Notes: generated by a model from the letters alone, not told the origin. Positions 17,516 to 27,297 are shown, counted from the first letter of the stretch. The stretch: DNA of 64,000 bases from G965267185 sp965267185 (GCA_965267185.1 OZ253937.1:4030001-4094000), one strand, 5' to 3'. Program-made: numbers and translations.

Positions 17516-18628
17516 TTATTCGATAATGATCTGCGGTGCCGCGCGGACCGGCTCTCCGGCGAGCTTGGCGGCGACGGTTGTCGCGATGTCGCGGTAGGCG
17601 TCGGCATGGGGGCTGTCGGGCTGATCGATCACGATCGGCTGGCCTGAGTCCGATGTCAGACGGATATCGATATCCAAGGGAATTTCGCCGAGGAAATCGC
17701 AACCTAACCGTTCTGCCTCGGCCCGGGCGCCACCATGACCAAAGATGTCGGTCTGGTGACCGCAGTTGGGACAGATGAACGTGCTCATGTTTTCGATGAT
17801 GCCGAGCACCGGAACGTCGACTTTACGGAACATGTTGAGGCCCTTGCGGGCGTCGAGCAGGGCGATGTCTTGCGGGGTCGACACGATCACGGCACCGGCC
17901 AGCGGCACCCGCTGCGCCATCGTGAGCTGTGCGTCGCCGGTGCCCGGCGGCATGTCGACGACCAGAATGTCGAGAGTGCCCCAGTCGACGTCGCGCAGCA
18001 TCTGTTCGAGTGCACCCATGACCATCGGACCGCGCCAGATCATCGGGGTTTCCTCGTCGACGAGAAAACCGATCGACATGGCCTTAATGCCATGATTTTC
18101 CATCGGCGCGATGCGTTTGTCGGGCAGGGGTTGCGGTTTCCCTTTGATGCCCAGCATGCGCGGCATCGAGGGCCCATAGATATCGGCGTCGAGTAGCCCG
18201 ACACGCAGCCCGAGGCCCGACAACGCCAACGCCAGGTTCGCCGCCGTCGTCGATTTGCCGACGCCGCCCTTGCCGCTGGCCACGGCGACGATCGATGTCA
18301 CGTCCGGCGCCAGATCGCGGGGTGGTGCTTGCGGCGCTGGTTGCGCGGGCGCCTCTGCGCTGCGGCCGCTGGGGGCACTGTTATGGGCGGTCAGGACCGC
18401 GGTTACGGAGGAAACGCCGGACAATGCGAGCACGGCGGCTTCGGCGGCTTGACGCAATGGTTCCATGGCCTCGCCGTCGGCGGGATCGATCTCGATGGCG
18501 AATCCCACATTGCGGTCTTTGATCACCAGGCCGCTAATCATGTTCTGGGCGATGATGTCGTTGCCCGTGCGGGGGTCGATAATCCCCCCTAAGGCGGCAC
18601 GTATGTCGGCCTCGGCAACTGATGCCAT
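17516..18628 (-). CDS. apbC: Mrp/NBP35-type iron-sulfur carrier ATPase
   Basis: A 370-residue protein. The N-terminal DUF59/MIP18-like domain (about 1-85) is followed by an Ala/Pro linker, then a P-loop domain with deviant Walker A GKGGVGKSTT, VGLLDADIYGPSMP, DMPPGTGDAQLT, and the CxxC pair in FICPNCGHQT that bridges the Fe-S cluster in the dimer. It delivers Fe-S clusters in the cytoplasm. I start at ATG 18628 (MASVAEADIR), the normal family N-terminus; longer in-frame starts give a sequence unlike the family. Divergent from hflK. Confidence 0.92.
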   Translation of the reverse strand: MASVAEADIRAALGGIIDPRTGNDIIAQNMISGLVIKDRNVGFAIEIDPADGEAMEPLRQAAEAAVLALSGVSSVTAVLTAHNSAPSGRSAEAPAQPAPQAPPRDLAPDVTSIVAVASGKGGVGKSTTAANLALALSGLGLRVGLLDADIYGPSMPRMLGIKGKPQPLPDKRIAPMENHGIKAMSIGFLVDEETPMIWRGPMVMGALEQMLRDVDWGTLDILVVDMPPGTGDAQLTMAQRVPLAGAVIVSTPQDIALLDARKGLNMFRKVDVPVLGIIENMSTFICPNCGHQTDIFGHGGARAEAERLGCDFLGEIPLDIDIRLTSDSGQPIVIDQPDSPHADAYRDIATTVAAKLAGEPVRAAPQIIIE

Positions 18629-18831
18629 GCTTGAAATCTCCCGATTAACAGCCAATATCGAACTGTAATTTATGGTCTTTGCCGGAGCAGCCGCTAATTT
18701 GATGTGATATAAGCCGAGGGGTGCCCATTGAAAAGCTCCGGCTTTTGGGTTGCCCCACGGATACGTGACCACTATTGGGTCGCAGAGGGAGCGGAAATTG
18801 CGGTACGAAGTTCGAAACAGGGGAATGATTG

Positions 18832-19962
18832 ATGCCGTGGAATAATCAGGGAAGCGGGGGCGGCGGTCCCTGGGGCGGCGGTGGCGGTGGCCCGAGAGGT
18901 CAGTGGCCACCCAGTGGCGGCCCCGGTACACCACCTCCGAATATCGAAGAGATGCTGCGGCGCAGCCAGGACAGGGTCCGGCGCTTCCTGCCGGGCGGCA
19001 TGGGCAGCGGCCGCGCCATCGGGCTGATCATCGGCGGTCTGCTTGTTCTATGGTTGCTGAGTGGGCTTTATCGCGTCCAACCCGATGAGCAGGGCGTCGA
19101 GTTGCTGTTCGGTAAGTGGGACGGCGTGATCACCGAACCGGGCCTCCATTGGCGCTGGCCAAGCCCGATCGGCGAAGTGCAGACCCCGAAAGTCACGGTC
19201 ATCAACCGCGTCAATGTGGGCTTCCGCGATCCCGGCGATCTTGGCGGCCGGGTTGCCGCCGCGCGCGATGTGCCGCGCGAGAGCCTGATGCTGACCGGCG
19301 ACCAAAACATCGCTGACGTCGATTTCACGGTGCAGTGGCGTATCTCTAACGCCGGTGATTATCTGTTCAACATTCGCGACCCGGAAGAGACGGTCAAAGT
19401 GGTCGCGGAAAGCGCGATGCGCGAAGTGGTCGGCCAGACCAATTTGGACGCTTTGATCACCACGGCGCGTGAACAAGTCCAGAGCCAGACGAGAGTGCTT
19501 CTGCAGCAAGTTCTCGACGAATATGGCGCCGGTATCAGCGTCGAGCGCATTCAGCTCCAGCTCACCGGCCCGCCACCGCCCGTCATCGATGCCTTCAACG
19601 ATGTGCAGCGCGCGCGTCAGGATAAGGAGCGGGTACAAAACCAGGCGGAGGCCTACCGCAACAGCATCGTGCCGAATGCGCGTGGTGAAGCGGCCAGCAT
19701 CATCGAAGAGGCCACCGCCTATAACCGGCGCGTGATCAAGGAAGCCGAAGGTGAAGGCGCCCGGTTTACCGAAATCTATGAATCCTATCGCGCCGCGCCC
19801 GATGTCACGCGTCGTCGTCTCTACATCGAAACCTTGCGTGACGTGCTGAGCAAAGCCAACAAGGTAATCATCGATGAGAGCGCTGAGGGTTCGCAGGGCG
19901 TTGTGCCGTATCTGCCGCTCAACGAAATCAACCGCAATCGTGCGGTTAGCGACGGGAGCTAG
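18832..19962 (+). CDS. hflK: HflK, modulator of FtsH protease
   Basis: A 376-residue band-7/SPFH membrane protein. A Gly/Pro-rich cytoplasmic leader (about 1-60) precedes one transmembrane helix (IGLIIGGLLVLWLLSGLY) and a periplasmic SPFH domain with RVQPDEQGVELLFGKW, ending in helical repeats. With HflC it forms a large ring around FtsH and modulates membrane protein turnover. The ATG at 18832 follows GGGGAA. Only two bases separate it from hflC. Confidence 0.95.
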   Translation: MPWNNQGSGGGGPWGGGGGGPRGQWPPSGGPGTPPPNIEEMLRRSQDRVRRFLPGGMGSGRAIGLIIGGLLVLWLLSGLYRVQPDEQGVELLFGKWDGVITEPGLHWRWPSPIGEVQTPKVTVINRVNVGFRDPGDLGGRVAAARDVPRESLMLTGDQNIADVDFTVQWRISNAGDYLFNIRDPEETVKVVAESAMREVVGQTNLDALITTAREQVQSQTRVLLQQVLDEYGAGISVERIQLQLTGPPPPVIDAFNDVQRARQDKERVQNQAEAYRNSIVPNARGEAASIIEEATAYNRRVIKEAEGEGARFTEIYESYRAAPDVTRRRLYIETLRDVLSKANKVIIDESAEGSQGVVPYLPLNEINRNRAVSDGS

Positions 19963-19964
19963 TC

Positions 19965-20867
19965 ATGCCACGGGGTAAATTTGCAATCGTTGGCGCGGTT
20001 CTCATCGTGCTCGGTATTATCGCCAACCTTTCCATCTTCACTGTCCGCGAGACCGAGCAGAAGCTGGTGCTGCAGTTCGGTGAGTTCAAACGCGCGGCGC
20101 AGGAACCGGGCATTCAGTTCAAATGGCCGTGGCAGAGCACGCTGAATATCGAGAAACGTGTGTTGAGCGTCGATCCCGATGCCGAGGAAGTGCTGCTGAT
20201 CGACCAGAAACGGATTCTCGTTGACGCCTTTGCGCGCTATAGGATCACCAATCCATTGCTGTTTTTCCAGACGGTTCGAAACGAAATCACGTTCCAGAAC
20301 CGCTTCGGTAATATCTTGACCTCGACGGTCAAGGAAGTGGTCGCGCAGCAGGCATTGGAAGACATGCTGTCGCAAGAGCGCAATACGATCATGGAGTCGA
20401 TCCGCGATAACGTGTCGGCCAATACTGCCGGTTTCGGTATTGAGGTAGTCGATATCCGTATCGGCCGGTCTGAACTCCCCGAAGAAGTGCAGCAGAACGT
20501 CTTCGAACGGATGCGCACCGACCGTGAACGGGAAGCCAATCTGTTGCGCGCGGAAGGCGAAGAGAATTCACGCCGCATCCGTGCGCAGGCCGACCGCCAG
20601 CAGGTTGAGATCGTCGCCGAGGCGCAGCGTGAAGGCGCGGTCCTACGCGGTAATGGCGATGCCACCCGCAACGCCATTCTCGGCGAAGCCTACGGCAGGG
20701 ACCCGGAGTTCTTCGAATTTTTCCGATCGCTGGAAGCCTATCGCGAAACCTTCGAAGAAGGCACCACGATGGTGCTCTCGCCCAATAGCGATTTCTTCCG
20801 CTATTTCGGCGACGTTGGCGGATTACCCGGCCGGGAAGGATCACGTGCGGTGAATCCGGCACGATAA
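19965..20867 (+). CDS. hflC: HflC, modulator of FtsH protease
   Basis: A 300-residue SPFH protein, partner of HflK. It has an N-terminal transmembrane helix (about 7-25), the SPFH core (VRETEQKLVLQFGEFKR), and a coiled-coil C-terminal part rich in RAEGEENSRRIRAQADRQQ-type helices. It begins two bases after the hflK stop and is followed by DUF2065 and degP in the usual hflK-hflC-DUF2065-degP order of alphaproteobacteria. Confidence 0.95.
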   Translation: MPRGKFAIVGAVLIVLGIIANLSIFTVRETEQKLVLQFGEFKRAAQEPGIQFKWPWQSTLNIEKRVLSVDPDAEEVLLIDQKRILVDAFARYRITNPLLFFQTVRNEITFQNRFGNILTSTVKEVVAQQALEDMLSQERNTIMESIRDNVSANTAGFGIEVVDIRIGRSELPEEVQQNVFERMRTDREREANLLRAEGEENSRRIRAQADRQQVEIVAEAQREGAVLRGNGDATRNAILGEAYGRDPEFFEFFRSLEAYRETFEEGTTMVLSPNSDFFRYFGDVGGLPGREGSRAVNPAR

Positions 20868-20902
20868 GGACCCGAAAAGACGGAATGCTGAGGTAGGAAT
20901 AA

Positions 20903-21115
20903 ATGCTAGCGCAACTCATTCAGTTTGCGACATTTGGGCTAATCGGCCTGGCTCTTATTCTCATCGTCGAAGGCCTGATCTACGCCATTTTTCCGGATAA
21001 GATGAAGCTGCTGCTGACCCGTATGGTCGAAGTGCCCGTCACCGCGCTGCGGTCGGGTGGCTTGATCGCTGCGGTTGGCGGGGTCGGCCTGATTTGGGCC
21101 TTGAAAACCTTCTGA
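20903..21115 (+). CDS. DUF2065 family small membrane protein
   Basis: A 70-residue protein with two hydrophobic helices (about 5-28 and 50-68) around a charged loop DKMKLLLTRM. It matches the DUF2065 (YjeT-like) family, which is regularly found between hflC and a degP-type protease. Function unknown; the conserved position suggests a link to HflKC/FtsH. The start follows GAGGTAGGAATAA. Confidence 0.85.
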   Translation: MLAQLIQFATFGLIGLALILIVEGLIYAIFPDKMKLLLTRMVEVPVTALRSGGLIAAVGGVGLIWALKTF

Positions 21116-21268
21116 TGCGTGGTTTCACGCAAATGTCATGGTTTGTGCTGGCACTGCCGTGGTGTTGCCGGGGCGATGCCCCATTTCAACCATATTCAGA
21201 GCCCAAATGCCCGTCTGGCAGCGGGCAAGCTGCCGGCTTCAGGCCATCTCGTAGGGGTTATTCGTCGG

Positions 21269-21287
21269 TTTAGGAATATGTCCTAAA
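21269..21287. promoter_or_regulatory. Palindrome upstream of degP, possible operator
   Basis: TTTAGGA-ATATG-TCCTAAA is a perfect 7-bp inverted repeat, centred about 70 bases before the degP start. It resembles a binding site for a dimeric regulator. The regulator is not identified; the spacing does not match the Irr/ICE box. Confidence 0.4.
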
Positions 21288-21348
21288 AAGGTGAAACGAG
21301 ACGGGTCGCGAGGCCTCGAAAGGCGCAAATTTAGGAGAAATCGAAACA

Positions 21349-22857
21349 ATGCTGCCCAAGCAAAAAACATCCAGGGTCTCGGTCGTCGGTTGGACGGCCA
21401 CACGGCCCTATGCAGTTGGGTCTTTTCTGTTAGCGCTGCTGCTCGCGCTCGCAATTGTGCTGAGCGCGCAGCCGGCGAATGCCCGGTCGGCCCCTGAATC
21501 CTTTGCCGATTTGGCGGAAAAGCTGTTGCCGGCGGTGGTGAATATTTCCAGCTCGCAGGTAGTGCGCAGGACCCAGCGGGAGGAAATTCCTCAGGCCCCG
21601 CCAGGATCGCCGTTCGAAGATTTTTTCAAAGAGTTTTTTGACCGCAATCAGCAAGACGGCGCGCCGCGCCGTGCTTCTTCGCTCGGCTCGGGTTTCATTA
21701 TCGACAAGGGCGGCTTCATCGTGACCAATAATCACGTCATCGCTGAGGCCGACGAGATTACGGTCATTTTGCAAGACGACTCGCGCCACGAGGCGACGGT
21801 TGTCGGCCGCGATCCGAAAACCGATTTGGCCCTGTTGAAGATCGAAGTCGACCGCGATTTACCTTCTGTTCCGTGGGGCGATTCGACTTCCGCTCGGGTC
21901 GGCGATTGGGTGGTTGCGATCGGCAACCCGTTCGGTCTTGGCGGCACCGTGACCGCTGGCATTATTTCAGCGCGCCAGCGTGATATTAACCAGGGGCCCT
22001 ATGACAGCTTCCTGCAAACCGATGCCTCGATAAATCGTGGCAATTCGGGCGGCCCGATGTTCAACATGGATGGTCAGGTGATCGGCGTGAACACGGCGAT
22101 TTTCTCGCCGACCGGCGGCAGCGTCGGCGTTGGGTTCTCGATCCCGTCGTCGATTGCCGAGCGGGTGGTTGGCCAGTTGCGCGATTTCGGCCGCACCAAA
22201 CGCGGTTGGCTCGGCGTGCGGATCCAGTCGGTGACAGACGAGATCGCCGAGAGCCTCGGTCTGGATAGCGCATCGGGCGCTTTAGTTGCTGATGTGACCG
22301 AAGATGGTCCGGCCCAGGCGAGCAACATCGAACCCGGTGACGTAATCCTTGAGTTCGACGGTAAGACCGTCGAGCAGATGCGCGATCTGCCGCGGATCGT
22401 CGCCGAAACGGAAATCGGCAAGCCGGTCAAAGTGGATGTTTGGCGCAAAGGCGAACGCCGCGAAATCGATGTCGTCGTCGGCGAGCTTGAGGAAGACCGG
22501 CCGGTGCTGGCGTCGACCGGCCCCGGCGGACAGCCGATCGAGCCGGAAGAGGCCGAGATCGACTCGCTCGGTGTTGCGGTTACTGCGATTACCGACGAAA
22601 TGCGTGAGCAGTTCAACGTGCCCGAAGATGTGCGCGGCGTTCTGATCACCAGTGTCACCGCAGACTCCGGCGCGGCAGAGAAGGGCCTGCGCCCCGGTGA
22701 CGTGATCGTCGAGGTCAATCAGGAAGAGGTCGCCAGCCCAGGTCAGATTGCCGCCAAGGTCAGTGAGGCGGTCGATAATGACCGCCGCTCGGTACTGCTG
22801 CTGGTTAACCGCAATGGCGATCTGCGGTTCGTTGCCGTGCGGGTCGGACCCGCCTGA
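21349..22857 (+). CDS. degP: Periplasmic serine protease/chaperone of the DegP/HtrA family
   Basis: A 502-residue protein. A signal sequence (hydrophobic core about 22-42, cut near ANA) leads to a trypsin-like domain with catalytic His in VTNNHVIAEADE, Asp in DPKTDLALLKI and Ser in RGNSGGPMF, then two PDZ domains (about 275-365 and 400-495; each with a LRPGDVI-type core). It degrades or refolds damaged envelope proteins. A good AGGAGAA site precedes the ATG by ten bases. It follows hflK-hflC-DUF2065, with a 233-base gap that holds a palindrome and may carry its own stress promoter. Confidence 0.95.
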   Translation: MLPKQKTSRVSVVGWTATRPYAVGSFLLALLLALAIVLSAQPANARSAPESFADLAEKLLPAVVNISSSQVVRRTQREEIPQAPPGSPFEDFFKEFFDRNQQDGAPRRASSLGSGFIIDKGGFIVTNNHVIAEADEITVILQDDSRHEATVVGRDPKTDLALLKIEVDRDLPSVPWGDSTSARVGDWVVAIGNPFGLGGTVTAGIISARQRDINQGPYDSFLQTDASINRGNSGGPMFNMDGQVIGVNTAIFSPTGGSVGVGFSIPSSIAERVVGQLRDFGRTKRGWLGVRIQSVTDEIAESLGLDSASGALVADVTEDGPAQASNIEPGDVILEFDGKTVEQMRDLPRIVAETEIGKPVKVDVWRKGERREIDVVVGELEEDRPVLASTGPGGQPIEPEEAEIDSLGVAVTAITDEMREQFNVPEDVRGVLITSVTADSGAAEKGLRPGDVIVEVNQEEVASPGQIAAKVSEAVDNDRRSVLLLVNRNGDLRFVAVRVGPA

Positions 22858-22886
22858 CGGCACATTCCATAGCGAAGCCAATTTTA

Positions 22887-22924
22887 AATGTGGCGGCGTC
22901 CCCATAGGCGGACGCCGCCACATT
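22887..22924 (+). terminator. 15-bp perfect hairpin after degP
   Basis: AATGTGGCGGCGTCC (22887-22901) pairs perfectly with GGACGCCGCCACATT (22910-22924), loop of eight bases, followed by GCTTTTGGG. The T run is short but the stem is very stable; it probably ends the hflK-degP transcript. Confidence 0.65.
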
Positions 22925-22993
22925 GCTTTTGGGCCGTCCGATGTGCGATCACCGCGGCTATTGCAGAAACATCTTGAATATGAGGAGTGGCAC

Positions 22994-24259
22994 GTGTCGA
23001 ACCCCGATGAGGCCGCCGCGCGTTTGATCTATCCTTTTGCCGGATTGCGGCCGGCGCCGGAGTCTGCCGAGGCCGTTGCCGCGCCGCCCTACGACGTGCT
23101 GTCGACAGCCGAAGCGCGCGAGCAGGCGGCGGGAAATCCACTGAGCTTCCTGCACATCTCGAAGCCCGAGATCGATCTGCCGGAAGGGACCGACCCTTTC
23201 GCCGACGAAGTTTATGCCAAGGGCGCGGAGAATATTCGCCGCTTGATCGATGATGGTGTGCTGATCCGCGATTCCGCGCCTTGCTACTACGTCTACCGGC
23301 TGACGATGGGCGGCCATTCACAAACGGGGCTGGTGGGCGCCGCCCCGGTTGCCGCCTATGACGACAACCGGGTCCGCCGGCATGAGTTCACTCGGCCCGA
23401 CAAAGAAGACGACCGAGTGCGCCAGATCGATAGCGTTGATGCCCAGACCGGTCCCGTATTGGTGGTGCATAATCCCAGCGACGAGATTACTGTGATCCTC
23501 GGCGAGGTCACGGCAACCCCGCCGGTCTACGATGTGATGCGGCCGGACGGCGTGGGCCACACCGTGTGGCTCGTCGACGCCGCCGATCAAATCGCCAAGG
23601 TCGATGCCGCTTACGGCGCCCTCGACCTGTTATATATCGCCGACGGTCACCATCGTTCCGCGGCCGCCTCGCGGGTCACCGGGTTGCGGCGCGACGCTAA
23701 CCCCAGTCACCGGGGTGACGAGGCTTACAACCGGTTTCTGATTGTCGCCTTTCCGGCCGATCAAGTGCGTATCCTCGATTACAACCGGGTTGTGCGCGAT
23801 TTGAACGGCCTCACGCCCGAAGCGCTGGTTGATCGACTGAACAACGACTTTGAGGTCGAACGGTCGCCCGATCCCGTACGGCCCGACCGTCCCCATACGT
23901 TCGGCATGTATCTGGATGGCGATTGGTACCGGCTCGCCATGCGCACGCCGCCTGGGGCGTCTGCGCCACCGTTGGAAAGCCTCGATGTGGGCCTGCTGTC
24001 GGAAACCATACTGGCGCCGGTTCTGGGAATCGGCGACCTGCGGACCGACCCGCGGGTCGACTTCGTCGGTGGCATCCGGGGGCTCGAAGGGCTGGAAGCC
24101 CGCGTCGACAGCGGCGAGTGGGCGGTCGCGTTCGCGCTGTATCCCACCGGGATCGAGCAGTTGATGGCAGTTGCCGATGCCGGCGAGGTTATGCCGCCGA
24201 AATCCACCTGGTTCGAGCCGAAGCTTGCCGACGGGCTGGTTTCCTATCCGCTCGATTGA
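22994..24259 (+). CDS. DUF1015 family protein
   Basis: A 421-residue cytoplasmic protein of the DUF1015 family. Recognisable family blocks are IYPFAGLRP near the start, APPYDVLS, FLHISKPEIDLP, RRHEFTRPDKEDDR and LYIADGHHRSAAA. The fold is not obvious from sequence and the function is unproven; the DGHHRSAAA block with two His is the most conserved part and may be the active site. The GTG start at 22994 is chosen because it follows GAGGAG by six bases and gives the usual N-terminus. miaA follows after 31 bases on the same strand. Confidence 0.85.
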   Translation: MSNPDEAAARLIYPFAGLRPAPESAEAVAAPPYDVLSTAEAREQAAGNPLSFLHISKPEIDLPEGTDPFADEVYAKGAENIRRLIDDGVLIRDSAPCYYVYRLTMGGHSQTGLVGAAPVAAYDDNRVRRHEFTRPDKEDDRVRQIDSVDAQTGPVLVVHNPSDEITVILGEVTATPPVYDVMRPDGVGHTVWLVDAADQIAKVDAAYGALDLLYIADGHHRSAAASRVTGLRRDANPSHRGDEAYNRFLIVAFPADQVRILDYNRVVRDLNGLTPEALVDRLNNDFEVERSPDPVRPDRPHTFGMYLDGDWYRLAMRTPPGASAPPLESLDVGLLSETILAPVLGIGDLRTDPRVDFVGGIRGLEGLEARVDSGEWAVAFALYPTGIEQLMAVADAGEVMPPKSTWFEPKLADGLVSYPLD

Positions 24260-24290
24260 GCGGGCAGCAGCGAGCGGATAAGAACGCCTT

Positions 24291-25238
24291 ATGGGTGATG
24301 CGCCGGTCATTGTGATTGGCGGGCCGACCGCCAGCGGAAAATCCGGTTTGGCAATCGCTATTGCTGAACGTTTGGACGGCGTCGTCATCAATGGCGATGC
24401 CATTCAGGTATATCGCGATTTAAGAGTGCTGACGGCGCGTCCCAGCGAGGCCGATGAGCGGCGCGTTCCCCATTGCCTATACGGCATCCTCGATGCCGCG
24501 GATGTCTGCTCGGCGGGCCGCTGGCAAGCGCTAGCGCTTGCCGAAATCGAAGCCGCCAGAGCGTCGGGTAAGCGCCCAATCGTTGTTGGCGGCACCGGCC
24601 TTTATTTGCGCGCGCTGATCGAAGGTATCGCACCGGTCCCCGATATTCCCGAGGAAGTGCGCGCGTCTGTCCGGGCACGTTACGCTGAAATTGGCGGTGA
24701 CGCTTTCCATGGCGAGCTCGCGGTGCGCGATCCGGCGATGGCGGCGCGTCTGGAGCCCGGCGATGGGCAGCGCATGATGCGTGCCTGGGAAGTGTTGGAG
24801 GCGACTGGGCGCTCGCTGGCCGATTGGCAAGACGTGCCGGCTGAGGCACCCGCTCTGCCTTTCACTATGATCGTCTTGGAGCCGCCGCGCGACGATGTTT
24901 ATGCCGCCTGCGACGCCCGCTTTGCCGCAATGGTGTCCGGCGGCGCGCTCGACGAGGTGGGGGCTCTACTGAAGCGGGCCGAGGCGGAAAAGCTCAATCC
25001 TGCCCTGCCGGTGCTCAAAGCGGTGGGCTATCCCGAACTGGTGGCCCATCTGGAAGGCCGGATGACCTTGGAGGCGGCAATCGCCGCGGCCCAGCAGCAA
25101 ACACGACGCTACGCCAAGCGGCAGATGACGTGGTTCCGCCACCAGCTTCCCGACCGCGATGCGGCATCTCGGCCCGATGTCACGGTATTGAAATATTCTT
25201 GCGTTAACCATGCAGAAATCTTTTCAAAGATATCTTGA
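24291..25238 (+). CDS. miaA: tRNA dimethylallyltransferase
   Basis: A 315-residue enzyme that puts an isopentenyl group on A37 of tRNAs reading UNN codons. The P-loop is GGPTASGKSGLA, followed by INGDAIQVYRDL with the conserved Asp and Gln, GGTGLYLRAL, and the C-terminal QQTRRYAKRQMTWFR block that contacts tRNA. Full length. It probably shares a transcript with the DUF1015 gene; its end is followed by the 289-base region before ilvB. Confidence 0.95.
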   Translation: MGDAPVIVIGGPTASGKSGLAIAIAERLDGVVINGDAIQVYRDLRVLTARPSEADERRVPHCLYGILDAADVCSAGRWQALALAEIEAARASGKRPIVVGGTGLYLRALIEGIAPVPDIPEEVRASVRARYAEIGGDAFHGELAVRDPAMAARLEPGDGQRMMRAWEVLEATGRSLADWQDVPAEAPALPFTMIVLEPPRDDVYAACDARFAAMVSGGALDEVGALLKRAEAEKLNPALPVLKAVGYPELVAHLEGRMTLEAAIAAAQQQTRRYAKRQMTWFRHQLPDRDAASRPDVTVLKYSCVNHAEIFSKIS

Positions 25239-25527
25239 CGAGGTATTTTAGCGGTCTTATGTTGCGTGCCGGTGTTGAGTTAGCCCCGGCGGCGAGGGCC
25301 TAACCGAACGGTTTGCTCTGGATCCGGGTTGTGGCGTCCCTGGCCGATTCGATCTCGGCACCCGCTAGGGATATGCAGTGTTGGCGAGAGGCCGGTAAGA
25401 CTGCCGATTGGCGCTGGCCTTAGGCCTTCGTATGCGCTATGTCCGCCGGCTCGTTGGTCGGTAACAGCCGGCCGCATGGTGGGGTCTACCCTTGGCCGGC
25501 CCGCAGAAAGATTGGAGAGAGAGGGTT
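25239..25527 (+). promoter_or_regulatory. Leader/promoter region of the ilvBH operon
   Basis: 289 bases without a gene. A GCCGGCT/AGCCGGC inverted repeat (about 25445-25473) overlaps a ten-codon open frame (25432-25464, MRYVRRLVGR) that could be a short leader with Val and Leu codons. No clear terminator T run follows, so attenuation is only a possibility. A GAGAGAGAGGG ribosome site for ilvB closes the region. Confidence 0.3.
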
Positions 25528-27297
25528 ATGTCTGGGAACCGAATGTCAGGCGCGGAAATGGTCATCAAGGCTCTGGCGGACCAGGGCGTTGAGGTCGTAT
25601 TCGGCTATCCCGGCGGGGCGGTGTTGCCGCTCTACGACGCTCTCTTCAAGCAGAATTCGGTCCGCCATGTTCTGGTGCGCCACGAGCAGGGTGCGGTCCA
25701 CATGGCCGAAGGCTATGCCCGCTCGACCGGCAAGGTTGGTGTCGTGCTGGTAACGTCGGGTCCCGGTGCCACCAATGCGGTGACCGGGCTGACCGACGCG
25801 CTGATGGACAGCATTCCGATAGTATGTCTGACCGGCCAGGTGCCGACCCATCTGATCGGCAACGACGCCTTTCAGGAGGCCGATACAACAGGCATCACGC
25901 GGCCTTGCACCAAGCACAATTATCTGGTGAAGCATGTCGACGATCTGTCGCGCACCATGCATGAGGCGTTCTTTGTCGCCGCTGCCGGGCGGCCAGGGCC
26001 GGTCGTGATCGACCTGCCGAAAGACGTTCAGTTCGCTGAGGGCGAGTACTTGCCGCCGGATGAGAGCGGCCACCGGCATTACAATCCACAGACCGATGGG
26101 GACGCGGCGCAGATTGCCGAAGCGGTCGATCTGATCGCCGGCGCCAAACGCCCGATATTTTATATCGGCGGAGGCTGCATCAATGCCGGCGAAGAGGCCT
26201 GCGAGCTGGTGACCGAGTTCGTGCGCGCAACGGGATATCCGGCGACGACGACCTTGATGGGGTTGGGGGCGTTTCCGGCGTCCTCCCCGCAATGGCTGGG
26301 CATGCTCGGCATGCACGGCACCTATGAAGCCAATCTGGCGATGCATGGATGCGACGTGATGGTCGCGGTCGGTGCGCGGTTCGATGACCGGGTGACCGGC
26401 CGTCTCGATGCCTTCTCGCCGGGCTCGAAGAAAATCCAGATCGATATCGACCCCAGCTCGATCAATAAGAACGTAGCGGTGGATGTTCCGATTGTCGGCG
26501 ATGTTGGTGCCGTGATTGGGCAGATGCTCGACTCTTGGAAGGCGCAAAGCCCCGAGGTCGATGGCAAAGCGCTGGAGAAATGGTGGACGCAGATCGATGA
26601 ATGGCGCGCGGTCGATTGCTTGAAATACGAGCAAGGCCAGGCGGCGAGCGACGAGATCAAGCCACAATACGCGATCGAGCGCCTCTACGAGCTCACCAAG
26701 GACCGCGACGCGTATATCACCACCGAGGTGGGCCAGCATCAAATGTGGGCCGCCCAGTTCTACAAGTTCGACAAGCCCAATCGCTGGATGACGTCGGGCG
26801 GGTTGGGCACCATGGGTTACGGTTTGCCGGCAGCGGTCGGCGTGCAAGTCGGCCATCCGGATGCGCTGGTGATCGATATCGCCGGCGAGGGATCGACGAT
26901 GATGAACATTCAGGAGCTGGGCACGATGGCCCAGTACAACCTGCCGGTGAAGGTGTTCATCTTGAACAATATGTGGCTTGGCATGGTGCGGCAGTGGCAG
27001 GAACTCTTGCATGGCGGCCGCTATTCGGAATCCTACTCGGCGGGCCTGCCCGACTTCATCAAGCTGGCGGAAAGCTACGGTATGACGGGCTTGCGGGCGA
27101 CCGAGCCGGGACAGGTCGACGATGTGATCAAACAAATGCTCGACACCCCGGGGCCGGTGATCGTCGATATGGTGGTCTCCAAGGAGGAGAACTGCTTCCC
27201 GATGATCCCGGGGGGCGCCGCCCACAACGAAATTCTGCTTGGCGACAACGACCGCCGGGAACAGACCCAGTCCGAAGACGGCATGGTGCTGGTTTAA
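25528..27297 (+). CDS. ilvB: Acetolactate synthase, large catalytic subunit
   Basis: A 589-residue ThDP enzyme, first common step of valine, leucine and isoleucine synthesis (pyruvate to acetolactate; pyruvate plus 2-oxobutyrate to acetohydroxybutyrate). The catalytic Glu lies in VRHEQGAVHMAEGYA; VTSGPGATNAVTGL, the FAD-contact and DLPKDVQ regions, and the ThDP/Mg motif (AGEGSTMMNIQEL...LNNMWLGMVRQWQ) are intact. ATG 25528 follows GAGAGAGAGGG. The small subunit gene ilvH is 101 bases downstream, ilvC next. Confidence 0.96.
   Translation: MSGNRMSGAEMVIKALADQGVEVVFGYPGGAVLPLYDALFKQNSVRHVLVRHEQGAVHMAEGYARSTGKVGVVLVTSGPGATNAVTGLTDALMDSIPIVCLTGQVPTHLIGNDAFQEADTTGITRPCTKHNYLVKHVDDLSRTMHEAFFVAAAGRPGPVVIDLPKDVQFAEGEYLPPDESGHRHYNPQTDGDAAQIAEAVDLIAGAKRPIFYIGGGCINAGEEACELVTEFVRATGYPATTTLMGLGAFPASSPQWLGMLGMHGTYEANLAMHGCDVMVAVGARFDDRVTGRLDAFSPGSKKIQIDIDPSSINKNVAVDVPIVGDVGAVIGQMLDSWKAQSPEVDGKALEKWWTQIDEWRAVDCLKYEQGQAASDEIKPQYAIERLYELTKDRDAYITTEVGQHQMWAAQFYKFDKPNRWMTSGGLGTMGYGLPAAVGVQVGHPDALVIDIAGEGSTMMNIQELGTMAQYNLPVKVFILNNMWLGMVRQWQELLHGGRYSESYSAGLPDFIKLAESYGMTGLRATEPGQVDDVIKQMLDTPGPVIVDMVVSKEENCFPMIPGGAAHNEILLGDNDRREQTQSEDGMVLV

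Noticed and set aside
21269..21287. Irr/ICE iron box before degP
   Set aside because: The arms differ from TTTAGAA and the centre is five bases instead of three.
25546..27225. A 559-codon open frame antisense to ilvB
   Set aside because: It mirrors the codon bias of a high-GC gene and encodes no recognisable domain; ilvB on the other strand is certain.
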